Assembly: GCF_032884065.1 (NCBI RefSeq)
Contig: NC_088867.1
Coordinates: 49,845,317 to 49,909,316 of the forward strand
Direction of reading: 5' to 3'
Source: Artemia franciscana
Taxonomy: Eukaryota; Arthropoda; Branchiopoda; Anostraca; Artemiidae
Length of the DNA: 64,000 nt
Part shown: positions 28,700-39,790 of the stretch, piece by piece
How positions within the stretch are numbered: the stretch's first letter is position 1
Layout: each line of letters opens with the position of its first letter
Notes under the pieces: generated by a model
Told to the model about the DNA's origin: nothing
Databases searched by the model: none
The model's input: the letters and a program-made list of their open reading frames with translations, nothing else
Program-made: the position numbers and the translations under genes

Positions 28700-29760
28700 G
28701 TGCATTCGAAGAAAAGGTGTTGCAAAGTTTCTTTAGTCAAGCTGCAGAGTTTATAATTTGGGGCTTTATATTGCTTCCATCTGTATTTTTCTCGTCTCAT
28801 TATTACTGCTAAGCTTTTAATTATAAAGTACGCTTGATTTATTTCAGACTTATTTGAAACAGAGCAGGATGAGACTTTTTATAAGGAGGGCAATTTCTAA
28901 TTGCATCTCAAAGTGCGATTGAATACTTTTAAGAAAGCTTGGGTTAATAAACTTGCTGTCTCTGCGGCAAGACTGTCAACTTTTTCGTTATATTGGATAC
29001 CTATATGGCTAGGAATTTGCTAGAAAGCCACTGCTACGTCAATCTTAGATAGAGAATCAAGCTTCTCTTAGCTCCTACAAATCAGTTTCCTTTGTGTTCT
29101 AGGTTAAGGTTTTTATTAACTTGAAAGCAGTGTGAGGACCCAAAAAGATTGCTACTTTGCTGAAATGGGAAGGCATATTTTCGACCTCCTTTTGCAATTC
29201 AACTATTGCTGCCAGTTCAGTCTTCAAAACTAAAGAGTTCAGTTGGAGAGATTTTTCAATGGACAGAGATGTGTGTGGGATTATTGCTGCGGCAGCGGGT
29301 TAATTCCCTGTAAGGGATCCATCAGCATAAATGTGCAGATGATCCTTGAACTCTGTAGCCTTTTTTCTTAAAACTTCGACCATAACTAGTCGATGTAGGA
29401 TATTTTCCTTTTTGTCTTGTATAAGCTTGAGGCTTACATTTGGTTTGCAAAACTTCCATAGCAGAGGGAACTTAAAAGAATCAACCTGAATTTTATTCAA
29501 TGACCAGTTTGGGCAGAGTACTGAAAAAAATAGCCACGATGCAATCCCCATTTTATTCTGCTGCCTAGTGCTCCCACAACAATGCCGCTCCCCATAGGTT
29601 AAAATCCTGGTATAATATTTAATTGTGGCTTTGGCTATTCTCTCGCTTATTGGGACCAGTCTTTGCTAGTTTTCTGGTACGATCACTAGAAGTCTGTGGC
29701 TACAAGCCACGAGCCATTCGGAGTGCCGTGCTCTGTATTGTTTCAATTGGGAAAAGTTTT
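28700..29760 (-). mobile_element. I/Jockey-like LINE fragment with RNase H
   Basis: On the minus strand, from high to low coordinates: TIQSTALRMARGL (RT thumb, as in xIQNxALRxxxGA), ILTYGERH, and HLHIYADGSLTG, the YTDGS motif that opens a LINE RNase H domain. Below 29300 the frame decays with several stops but a worn end of the RNase H region is still visible. An RNase H after the RT indicates the I/R1/Jockey group. Confidence 0.6.
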
Positions 29761-30349
29761 TTTTTTATTGGTTTGCCCATAATGAATTATTTCATTCTCC
29801 AGTTTTGGCCATATATGTTGTTTGTAAAAATCTCCAAAACAGTTGGTGAGTTTCTCAATTTTGTAAAAGCAAGTCTTTTTAGAATTACAATCCTTTTCGG
29901 GTAAACCTCTTTTATCAACTTCAAATTCAACTTTTTCTTTATTCAACTTAAAAAAAAATACAAAAACAATATTATGTCCCAACAGAAAGCAGAGCTCGTA
30001 AGGCTGGGACAGTGCAAAAACATAAAAAAACATCAACATCTCACCGTAATAATGATTCCAAAATTTAACACGGCAAAATACAACCAAAATAGGAAAAAAC
30101 TCATAAAAGAGAGGTAACAAGGATAATTAAATATATAAATATAGTATAGGAGGGTAAGGAAGGCCATCCCAGACACAGGGACACAAAAACATAATACAAC
30201 CTTTCTTGTGCACTCCATGTCAATCGATGGTTGATTTTCAATCCTAGTAATTTGCATTCTTTGACTAGATCAAGACATAACTACATAATGATAACTACCC
30301 GTTGAATCTTGTCATTCACGATGGCTTAATTTTCAGTCACAAAGTCTAA
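29761..30349. other. Intergenic, left flank of the Harbinger element
   Basis: A 30-bp stretch at about 29979-30008 (CAGAGCTCGTAAGGCTGGG) recurs at 56368-56393, so part of this belongs to a dispersed repeat. TAA at 30347-30349 is the left target-site copy of the Harbinger insertion. Confidence 0.4.
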
Positions 30350-30366
30350 TGCCGGATGCACATTGG
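30350..30366 (+). repeat. Harbinger left terminal inverted repeat
   Basis: TGCCGGATGCACATTGG; the last 14 bases match the right end inverted. A second, imperfect block (TTCACATTGGCACGAAAA) follows about 14 bp inside. Confidence 0.75.
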
Positions 30367-30522
30367 TTTTTCGTCCCGTTCACATTGGCACGAAAAACAC
30401 GTTTAATTTACTTTACACTTTCACTTAGTTCACTTAACTTAGGCTTTTTTCAAAGTTGAACTTTTTTCAACTTATAAGTGATTACTTATAAGTGAGACTT
30501 TTATTTCAGAAAAGCTTTGAAA

Positions 30523-30676
30523 ATGTCTTCAGTTGAACATTTGATAATTGATTTTATTAGCTCTAGGCCCTATTTGTATAATCCAAAAAATGACAATTAT
30601 AAGGATAGGCATCTCAAAATCAATGCATGGGAGAGTTTCTCAAATCAGCTGGCAAGTCAAGGAATGGTAATCTCAG
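30523..30676 (+). CDS. MADF-BESS gene exon 1
   Basis: Starts MSSVEHLIIDF and ends ...GMVIS plus one base, donor GTAGGC. Its last 37 bases and the donor are repeated at 31091-31127 by a tandem duplication. Confidence 0.8.
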
Positions 30677-32436
30677 GTAGGCCTAGACCTTGGATTGAAT
30701 AAATAAGTTAGATAGAAGTGTAAATCTTTTCAGGCTTAGGAAGGATAGACACTCTCGCAACAGTTTATGAAGGTTGTGTGATCTTTAATCAATGAAAATG
30801 CTAATAGGCTATTAAAAGCTTTGCTTATAGGCTATTGTTATTTGATGGGTTCACATGTTAGACAATGCAACTATCTGACTTCCTTTTCCCTAGCACTTGC
30901 TATATTGTTTATTATTATTAAAGGAATCTACAGCCTAGTAAGGTACAGTAGATTGTTCAGGGGATTTTTAATGGTCTCTGGCAGGTAGCCTACAATAGAA
31001 AAACAATAGGAGTTGTCTTTTGTTGTAGGATTTCGACAAGTCTCTGGATTAAATGAATAAGTAACTAGGAACAATTTGATCTACCATACATCAAATCAGA
31101 TGGCAAGTCAAGGACTATTAATCTCAGGTAGGCATAGACCTTGGTTTGGCTAAATAAGTTAAACAGAAATAAGTCTTTTCAGGCTTAGGAAGGATAGATC
31201 CTCTTGCATTAGTATATGAAGGTAGTGTGATTTTAATCAATAGAAATGCTAGTTGGCTATTAGATGCTTTGCTTGTAGGCCATTGTTATTTGGTGGGTTC
31301 ACCTTGTAGACTATACAACTGTCTGGCTTCCTTTGCCCTTGCAATATATTTTTTTTATCATTATTGTTATTATTATTAAGGGAAATCTTTAGTTAGATTC
31401 CAAAAGATATTTAATGGTTACTGGCATGAAGCCCAAATAGAAAACAATAGGAGCCACATTTTTTTGTAGGGTTTTGACAAGTTTCAGGATTGAATGAATA
31501 TAAACTAGGAAAAATTTGACCTGTTACACACCTCCTTCAGTTTTAATAGACTAGTTTAAACTAGCTTATTTTTACTTAATGATAAATTTTTTTAGGTACC
31601 AGTGATTGGTGTATTATCAAATTGCAACTTTAATTGGTAGTTTTGATTTTTTCATTTGTTGGAGGCAAAAGTTTTGACATTTCAGTCAGTATCACTTACT
31701 ATTCTTTTCTTTTCCCTTAATTGTATTAGATAAAATTCTTTCATAAAAAGTAAAAGGACATAAAAAGTCTTTCAAAGAAAACTGCCAGAAATTTTTAATT
31801 TTTGAAATCCATGGGGAAATGCAAAGATGTAGTGGTAGATATAAAAGATGCAGTTTTTTCATAATATAATGGTGATATTGATGCTTTACTGAATTTTAGA
31901 TAAAAAATGGCAAAAAAATGTTTTGTAATGCTTCATGATTTTGTTAAAAATTTAGAAACTATTGTTAAAGGACTGTAGTTCAAGCAAGAATAATTAAATT
32001 TGCTTCTTTTATTTGGAGGGTGGGGAGAGGGAGCTAAATTTAAAACTTGTTGGGCTTGCATGGAAAAGGAATGGACCCCCTTTCTTGTTTGGGACTGTGT
32101 AATCATCAATTTTAGAAGTGACATGACAAAGTTAAAAAAAGAAAAAGATATGAAAAAGCTAAAAATGAAAAATCTCCTTCAACTAAAATAATTTCCATAA
32201 AATTTATCAAAACTTCATTTACTTCTTTTTTGCAGTTACTGAGCTTCAAAAAAAATGGGTCAGTCTGAGAGAGCGATATGTCCGACTGAAGAAAATTTCA
32301 AAACTGCCAAGTGGTTCTGCAGCTTTGAAGACAAAGGCAGCAAACCAGGAGTTTATTCAAAGAATGGATTTTTTAAGAGATGTTATCATTGATAGGAGCA
32401 GAAAAACCATTGGTATGGAATTGTACATATAAACTG

Positions 32437-32510
<74 letters not shown>

Positions 32511-34568
32511 TATATATATTTATTAACAAGGAATCAAATGGCAGCCATCACAGATTAGTTTACAGTTTGTATGTCCTAAATAATATGTGTTTGTATATGC
32601 TAAGTAACAATTATAAAAGGTATTGCTTCATTTTAATTTGAATATCTGTGTTATAAGAATTGGTTGATTGGCACTATAATTGTTGTTTAAAGGCTTAAGA
32701 CTTATGCAATCTGAACACAAAACTAATGTTGACATTGAAAAATAACATATCAATGAATGTAAAACTCGATTATCAAAAGAGTTTGTATCTATGAAATTTA
32801 ACCTGGATTGTCAAAAATTAAATTAAGAATAATAATGTGATGTTATGTGAATATATCATGGTAATTTTTTACTTCAAGAAAACCCTTCATATTAATTTCC
32901 AGCCTTGTTTCTAAGAATAATTTGTTTTAGGTAACTGTGTATCTTCATTGCCTGTCATCAATGTAATCGAACAGCAAATAACAGAAGATTACTCTGAAGA
33001 AATTGATTTTGATATTACTCATAGTCCTTCAGGTTGGTCCTTATTATTTATACAACAAAAATTTAAAACTTGATATATTATGGAAACAATAGTATTCCAA
33101 TACTAATATTGGAAATACTGGTAGCATTATTCTAAGTTCAAGATCGAAAATAATGAAGTGTTTAAACGTATTGAATTTCTAATTAGTATTTGGGATACAT
33201 TTTCAATGTAAATTGACCTGGAATGGGAGGAGTCCCTAGCCCCAAAAACTTTCAACTATACAATTATCAGAAAGTGTACAATTACTTTTGGTCCAAAAGA
33301 AAATGAGATTTGCAATTATTGACATAAACATAAATGTTAAATTTATGTTCAGTATTTATGAGAAATATGATTATTATTAATTAACTCAAGGGGGGCTTTG
33401 GCCCCAAGATTTTTATGGCACTTGGTATTCACCAAATGACATACAGCGATTGCAATTTCTGTCAGTTTGTCAGTCTTGGTTTTGCTAGTTTGGGCACTTC
33501 CAGATAAACTAGGACAATAAAATTTGGCAGGCGTATCAGGGACCAGACAAGATTAAATTGAAATAGTCTCTTCCCCGATTCGACCATCTGGCGAGGAGTG
33601 GGAAGACAGTTAGTTTGGAAAATTAGAAAAAATGAGGTATTCTTAACTTACAAACGGGTGATTGGATCTTAATGAAATTTTATATTTAGCAGGATATAGT
33701 GTCTCAGAACTTTTATTTTAAATCTCGACCGGATCCGGTGGCATTGGGGGAGTTGGAGGGGGAAACCTGAAATCTTGGAAAATGCTTAGAGTGGAGAGGT
33801 TGGGATGAAACCTGGTGGGAAGAATCTCTTGGCTCTTCCAACCTCCTCTCACGTGCCATATGAGCTCTCAGCTCTTATTGTCTTAGTTTCTTGTTTTTAG
33901 GAGTTGTTACTTTTGTCTTAACAGTTTTATCTTCTGTTTTAAAAACATTGCTGCTATTTTTGTTGAGTTTGTGTTAAATCGATCTTCAGTCCCAATTTGA
34001 ATTACTTTCTTAGCATGGTATAAGTATATGCTCTTCCCTTATATAAAAGAACTGGCATCAAAACTATTTGTATGTTAACTATATAATCTAAAAAAAATAA
34101 AATAAAATAGAGCTCTTCTGTTCAGTAACTTGTCCCTCGTTTTTGCAGAACAGAATCATAAACTATAGTACAAACCTTCATCCATCAAACATTAATGTAT
34201 TCTATTTTCCAGAATTTCGCTGTGTGTCCCAAGAAGAAGCCAATTCAGAAGAATTCCTAATCGAAACGGAATCTCCACAGGCATCCACTTCAATTGCTCC
34301 AGATGAGCACTTCCAAACTTATAAAAACGTTCAAAAAAGAAACCGAACCAAAACAGAGGGAAGTACTTCATCTGCAACTGATGAAGCAATTCTCTCATAC
34401 CTGAGTGAAAAACAAAAAAGGGATAAAAATAAAGTTATAACTATGGATGAAGACCAGCATTTTCTAATGTCACTTGTATCATTCATGAAGGATATACCAG
34501 CTGAGGAGAAACTGCAGTGTCGCATGAAAATCATGAATGCTATACTAGAACATACCAAAAAACGTTGA
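30523..34568 (+). CDS. Harbinger-encoded MADF-BESS DNA-binding protein
   Basis: Four exons, 30523-30676, 32236-32412, 32931-33032 and 34213-34568, with GT-AG introns and consistent phases, giving 262 residues. The MADF domain (a Myb/SANT-like DNA-binding fold) runs from about residue 5 to 100: LIIDFISSRPYLYNP, INAWESFSNQL, VTELQKKWVSLRERYVRL and FLRDVI. The C-terminus holds a BESS motif, about residues 223-257, with DEDQHFLMSLVSFMKDIP. Between them is a low-complexity Ser/Glu/Thr linker. In PIF/Harbinger elements a Myb/MADF-type partner brings the transposase to the nucleus and to the element ends; that role is inferred here. No stop or frameshift interrupts it. The alternative that this is a host gene is unlikely because it lies within the terminal repeats next to the transposase. 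Confidence 0.82.
30640..31540. repeat. Tandem duplication over MADF exon 1 end and intron 1
   Basis: About 30640-31090 and 31091-31540 are two copies (period about 451 bp) sharing TCAAATCAG, GGCAAGTCAAGGA, AATCTCAGGTAGGC, CTTTTCAGGCTTAGGAAGGA and ACAATAGGAG. The second copy has a complete donor but lacks the 5' part of the exon, so it is a decoy exon end. The copies differ at many sites, so the duplication is old. Confidence 0.75.
32236..32412 (+). CDS. MADF-BESS gene exon 2
   Basis: Acceptor TTTTTTGCAG, donor GTATGG. Codes TELQKKWVSLRERYVRLKK and the C-terminal helix of the MADF domain. A (TA)n array lies 28 bp downstream in the intron. Confidence 0.82.
32440..32520. repeat. (TA)n microsatellite inside the Harbinger element
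   Basis: About 62 bp of pure TA followed by an interrupted TTATATATATTATATATATT stretch. Confidence 0.95.
32931..33032 (+). CDS. MADF-BESS gene exon 3
   Basis: Acceptor TTTGTTTTAG, donor GTTGGT. Codes 33 residues of acidic linker (NCVSSLPVINVIEQQ, EEIDFDITHSPS). Weaker evidence than the others because the linker is not conserved, but the phases fit on both sides. Confidence 0.7.
33410..33878 (+). mobile_element. DINE-1/mini-me-like repeat, copy 5 (internally deleted)
   Basis: Has both ends: TTTTATGGCACTTGGTATTC at the left and CGTGCCATATGAGCTCTCAGCTCTT at the right, but only about one tandem unit between them. It sits in intron 3 of the Harbinger MADF gene, in the sense direction. Confidence 0.62.
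34213..34568 (+). CDS. MADF-BESS gene exon 4 (stop)
   Basis: Acceptor TCTATTTTCCAG, then EFRCVSQEEANSEEF, a Ser/Thr-rich linker and the BESS motif, ending HTKKR and a stop. Confidence 0.82.
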
Positions 34569-34741
34569 AATATGTTTTATCTTTTTCACTTTAAGCCAAT
34601 ATTTGATTTTTTTTTGTTATTATATTTTAATCTTTAGTCATTTCATATTAAATGCTTTCTCTCTCTATATATATATTCAGGATATCTATATATACAAATA
34701 GTGTATGATATGTTTACATGCATATTTATTTATAAATCAAG

Positions 34742-35886
34742 TCACAATGTGCCTCTCAATGCTTTTTCTCGCTGCCAAGGAACAGCACCCTCTACAGATA
34801 AGAAATAATCCATTAGTCTATTTCTAAGATCTTGATTTGTTCTGGAAGAATTGTTGCTCCCAACTCTGCCAAGCTGAGAAATCCCACTTCCTATTGATAG
34901 CTCTTGAATATCAGTTGGGGCTCCTCTAGTTGAAATAATGAAATTGTGTAAACATACAGAAGCAATGATTATTGCTTTTACTTTTTCAGGCTGTGCTAGT
35001 ATTTCAGTTCGGAAAATTCTGAACCTCTGCACAAGTATACCAAACGTATTTTCAATTAGGCGCCGAGCTGTGGATAATCGGTAATTGAAAATTTTTTGTG
35101 CTTCTGAGAGTCTATTTCCAGGAAAAGGTCTCATTATATAACTACACAATGGAAAGGCTTCATCAGCAACAACAAAAAAATGGAAAATTTTCTGTTGTTC
35201 CAGGCAATGGAAGTGAATCAGGAAGCTTTATTTTCCCAGTGTCTATGCCTTTCCCAAGATCTGACCTGGCAAATACACCCCCATCACTCTCACTTCCAAA
35301 AGCTCCAACATCTACATAAATAAACTTGTAATTAGCATCACATGCAGCTAAAAGTATAAGGCTAAAATAATTTTTATAATTGTAAAATTGAGACCCAGAC
35401 TTGTATGGGCACTGAATTCGCACATGTTTACCATCTAAGGCACCAATGCAATTTGGCAAAAAACATTTTGCCCTAAAAGTTTCACTGACACTTTTCAATG
35501 TATCTGATTGAGGCTCTTGCAGATACATTGGACTTAAAACTTCATATATTGCTATCATTGTATCTGATAATATCTGTGAAACTGTTGAGTGACCAACACG
35601 AAATTCATAATGGAGAGCTGCCATTGACATACCAGTACCCAGATATCTTAGTGTCAAAGCAAGCTTCAGTTCTGGAGATATTGCCTTTCTAAAATTGGTG
35701 TTTTTTTTTGTTATAAAAGGCCTCACTAAACTAAGCAATTCAACATACTCTGCCTTTGTTAATCTTACAAAATTTAAAAATTTCTCTTCATCATCTCTCA
35801 TAAGTAAGTCATTAAGCAGTGTCAGATGGCCTTTCACAGTCCTCTCCCTTTCTTGTAGAATTGGATGTACCCATAGTCTTTTCTTC
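34742..35886 (-). CDS. Harbinger DDE transposase, frameshifted
   Basis: Minus strand, from an acceptor CTTTTTAG at 35887 to the stop at 34742, about 380 codons in two frames. It opens RLWVHPILQERERTVKGH, the usual N-terminal motif, and carries the catalytic residues of the DDE_Tnp_4 nuclease: D in CIGALDGKHVRI, D in GSESDGGVFARS, and E in RRLIENTFGILVQRFRIF, followed by ACxCLHNF-like SVCLHNFI. One frame change occurs at a run of seven A (plus strand 35174-35180); six would keep the frame. That is either a real inactivating change or a homopolymer miscall. The first exon with the ATG was not found. It runs opposite to the MADF gene with their ends 174 bp apart. Confidence 0.85.
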
Positions 35887-36424
35887 CTAAAAAGTAAATA
35901 TATAAATTATAAACAAATTAAAGTAATATTCCTTTCATATTATAGTTTAAGCAAAAGACTGTTTGACTGGTCAATTCAGCTGTAACACAAACATAAAAAT
36001 TTGAATTCAATTAGTACTTGTCAAAGAAACCAATGCTTTAAAACTATTTTGGTAATAACTGAAAATTAAAGGAAAGTAAAGAGTAATGTTAAGGCTTAGA
36101 ACAATTAGAACTGCATAAATAGAAAATGGACACTGTGATTAAAATTTTATGCCAATGCATTTTACCAATCATTTTCACAAACCATGTGTACAAAAATTGT
36201 TAAGTTCTTCAAAATATATGCCAATGTTAGAATTTACCTGGATACCTGACTGACTGACCATATTTCGAACATTAATACAAAAAGTATAATTCAATCCTAC
36301 TTTCCCTCACTATTTCTACCAACCAGGGCATTGAAGCATCCCAATTAAACACCCTATTTCTACCTGGGATTTTGTTCATGTTTCCATTCCCTAGGATACA
36401 GACTATATACATATATAGCCTAGG

Positions 36425-36484
<60 letters not shown>
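36425..36484. repeat. (TA)n microsatellite abutting MITE M
   Basis: About 60 bp of TA preceded by AGCCTAGGCT; it ends exactly where MITE M copy 2 begins. Confidence 0.95.
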
Positions 36485-36486
<2 letters not shown>

Positions 36487-37064
36487 TAAAATTCTAGTTT
36501 AGTGACTTCTTGCTATCTCGGAAAGAGGTTGAGTTAGGAAAATGAAACTTTCAGGGATTTGTCTACAGACTAAAGTATGTCCTGGGAAGGTATTTTGAAG
36601 TGCCTACCTCCACTCACTCTCCCTCAAAAGGGTCCTGACCTTTGATGACCTTTAAAAATATGTGCTATAAAAGTGAAACCTTGCAAAATAGATCTTCTGC
36701 TTGAATGAAGTACAACAAAATTGTTTTCAGCTTGACAACTTTGTTCAATCCCAATTTATAAGGTTTTAAAGATATGCAAATACATTTCCAAAATTTTGAA
36801 AAAAAAACCATTGATATGGCTCAGAATTTTACTCAAATAACAGTTTCATTTTCAGAACTAGTGGCAGAGAAAAAGCAACTGGTAACTGAAAATTAAGGTA
36901 AAATGTTGTTTTCTAAAAATTTTGATAGGTATAGACCTGCTATGTAGGCAAATTTCAGGGTCCTCTTGAGTGAGAGGGATTGGAAGTAGGTACTTTAAAA
37001 TACCTCCCTGGGATACCTAGCCCCTTTCCGAGATAGCAAGAAGTCACTAAACTAAAATTTTACC
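36485..37064. mobile_element. MITE family M, copy 2 (580 bp)
   Basis: Same ends as copy 1 (GGTAAAATTCTAGTTTAGTG, and ACTAAACTAAAATTTTACC). The left end touches a (TA)n array, so an 8-bp target duplication cannot be confirmed here. Nested in the Harbinger element. Confidence 0.75.
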
Positions 37065-37386
37065 ATGTTTTTGGTAATATGGTAAATTAGCCCTTGTGTT
37101 GGGTTGTTGCCTCTGAATTATTTGTCTTTATTATTTTTTCTATTGTTTGGTAAATGACAACTTATACTTATTGACGACATGACTGCCTGTCCATGGATTA
37201 TTCTTTATGGTTGATTGTGTTTGGCTATGCTGTTTGACCTATGTGATTGAATGGATGAGTAGGGTTAAGGCCTCATTCAAGTGCTGGTCTATATTAATCA
37301 CTAATTTAGGAAAACAGTCTTCCTTTTCTCCTTCTGTCCCTTTTTTTTATGTGTTTTTGCTGTTGCATTGGTGATTTCTCTTTTCA

Positions 37387-37506
<120 letters not shown>

Positions 37507-37835
37507 CCTTCACGAGGCCATAGGCCCTATATGAAATTCAGTTAGACCAAATCATTAGTGGGTTATTCCGTTAAAACAGCATCTATAACTTTGAAATACC
37601 CTTTAATTTTCTTCTTTTGCTGCCTTAAGTGAAGAATTAGCAGCAAATCTTCATCAGAGCTACTTTCATTATCATTGACCATATAAGTGTTATCCATCCT
37701 CAATTCCAACAATTCAAAATTTTTGCCTAGTCCTATTAGTCATTTTTCATTTTTCAATGTGAACGGCAAGATTTCAATGTGAAGAGACCTAAGTAAAATC
37801 ACTTAACTTAGACTACTTAACTAAGTTAAGTGATG

Positions 37836-37852
37836 CCAATGTGCATCCGCTT
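37836..37852 (-). repeat. Harbinger right terminal inverted repeat
   Basis: CCAATGTGCATCCGCTT, followed by TAA at 37853-37855. The neighbouring CTTAACTTAG repeats form a small local palindrome. Confidence 0.75.
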
Positions 37853-38811
37853 TAAAGGACAATAGTGTAAGTGCGTGCTTTTAGTAACTTTTTCTTATTG
37901 TGGTTATTAGCAGAGAAGGTTTTTAATTTGGTATCAGTTCCATCATTTCTTTAATAAAACCAAGCCAAATAGCCCTTTAATTATTACAGCCATCCTTACA
38001 TAGTCACACTTACTTTAGTAATTATTAACGTCCTAGCCTTGGTACTTTAGAGTGCCAAAAGTTAAGTCTTATGTGACAAATTACGGGCCAATGAAGACTA
38101 GTGCTTGATTGACGGCTCTGTGAAAAACGAATGGTTTTTATTTGTAGAGGCTCTACAATCTGATGATATTTGCTGTCAATGAAAACTGGAAAAAAGTAAG
38201 CTGTAGTAAGAAGGTCTGAACACGCAAGTGGTCAAATGTTCCTAATAAATTTTACAGGTTTTCTGGCGACCTTTTGACCGGTAGGAATTAGTAGCGGCAG
38301 CACTGAAAAGTTGGCAAAAAAGTTAAATCCCAAATTGCATTAGATATATCCAGCTCGAAAATTCAATGGTAAGAAAGTGAATCAAATCCTCCGTAATGTC
38401 GACCTAATTTTGGTACTATTGAAAATTAAGGCTATTGAGAAAAAAATGCAAGGGAAACAATTCTTACTTTATGATATGGATAAAACTTGTTGGCCTAATC
38501 TAGTTGACATATTTTGAGGGTAAGCTACTTCCATACACACATACCTTAATGTACAAATAGCCTGTATAGTACCAATTATATACTTGTCCATGTTATTTTG
38601 TTTCTTGATGCTGTCATCATTGAATCTGTTTATGATTAGGCTATTAAGTTGAAGAAAGAGGGATGTAGGCCCATGCCTTTTGGAAATTTAGGCTGTAGCT
38701 TGGGTAACATTATTGTAAATTGCAGGGTTTGGAGTGAAGAACAGCAAAAGCACCATCAAAGTGTACTAAATACAGATTTATTGCATAAGATGAAGTAAAA
38801 ATTGTTTTATT

Positions 38812-38925
38812 GACATGTTTCCTTTTCAATTGCCCCAATTATTTGGGCTGACATGTTTCCTTTTCAATTGCCCCAATTATTTGGGCTGACATGTTTCCTT
38901 TTCAATTGCCCCAATTATTTGGGCT
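38812..38925. repeat. Three exact tandem copies of a 38-bp unit
   Basis: Units at 38812-38849, 38850-38887 and 38888-38925 begin GACATGTTTCC and end ATTTGGGCT. They are identical, so the array is young. No spacers. Confidence 0.95.
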
Positions 38926-39659
38926 TTGTTATTTATTGCCCAATTTGGGCTTTATGGAGAAGCAATTTCAGGGAATTAAAATTGTTGTCTTATGGCCAAT
39001 AAAATAAACTAGTGTAAAGAACCATTAAAGTAACTTACCTAGCATAGGCTATAAAATAATGTATCCTTTTCTTAGCAAACATTTAAATATTCACATAACT
39101 TAGCAAAGAGAAAAAAATAAAGTGAATATCCTACACCATTTGATGCCTTTTTTTATGTTATTTCCTAATTCAATGATTGCTTCAGGAGCAAATTCTGTAT
39201 TGAGCCTTTCAAAAGGCTCAAAACTGCCCAGAGTATTGAAAATTAAAAACTATGTTTAAATAACCCTACTGTGAGAAAAAATTGCCTTATGTAGCTAATT
39301 TAAGAATGGTAACTATTATTTCCATTAGGCTAAGCCAATCTTAATAGGCAAAGTAAAATGTTATTTTGAAAACAAATTTGTAGAATTTTTAAAAAGAGCC
39401 TCAAGCCTCTAAAAAAAGACACCAAAACAAAACTTACAACATTAGAATAGCCATTGTTGAAAACCCTAAATAGGAATCTTACAGCCCCCACCTTAAAAAA
39501 CAAGGAAAATCAAATTTTTGCTTGGGTATCACAAGGATATTTTCCCCCCTTTTTATACATTTTGTTTTCTTTGTTACTGGCCAGTTTTGTAATTTAATCA
39601 AAATCCTTTGGCAGGCAAAGTTGTAGCTGATTTTCCCATTCAAGTAAAAATGACAGTAG

Positions 39660-39790
39660 AAAATAAGCCATATAGTGTCATAAAAGCAAAAATATACTAA
39701 CAAAAACTGATCTGTTTCTCTGTTTGTTTAAATTATGCAGGCTTATCTTAGTTTTGACAAGATTTTTTGCAGAACCTAAATTTGTGCTGG
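39660..39790. repeat. Dispersed repeat shared with 59085-59210
   Basis: Both contain TATACTAA, AAACTGA, CTGTTT, AATTATGCAG and CTTAGTTTTGACAAGATTTT followed by GCAGAA. Family unknown. Confidence 0.55.

Noticed and set aside
29743-30257. Overlapping hydrophobic minus-strand frames left of the Harbinger element
   Set aside because: Phe/Leu-rich translations of A/T-rich DNA. A part recurs at 56308-56706 in another context, which indicates a dispersed repeat rather than a membrane protein.
36230-36290. Short ATG frame with a donor as the transposase first exon
   Set aside because: It ends in phase 0, but the next exon requires two bases from the previous one, so it cannot join.
38812-38925. Regular 38-bp repeats as a CRISPR array
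   Set aside because: The units are head to tail with no spacers, in a eukaryotic genome.
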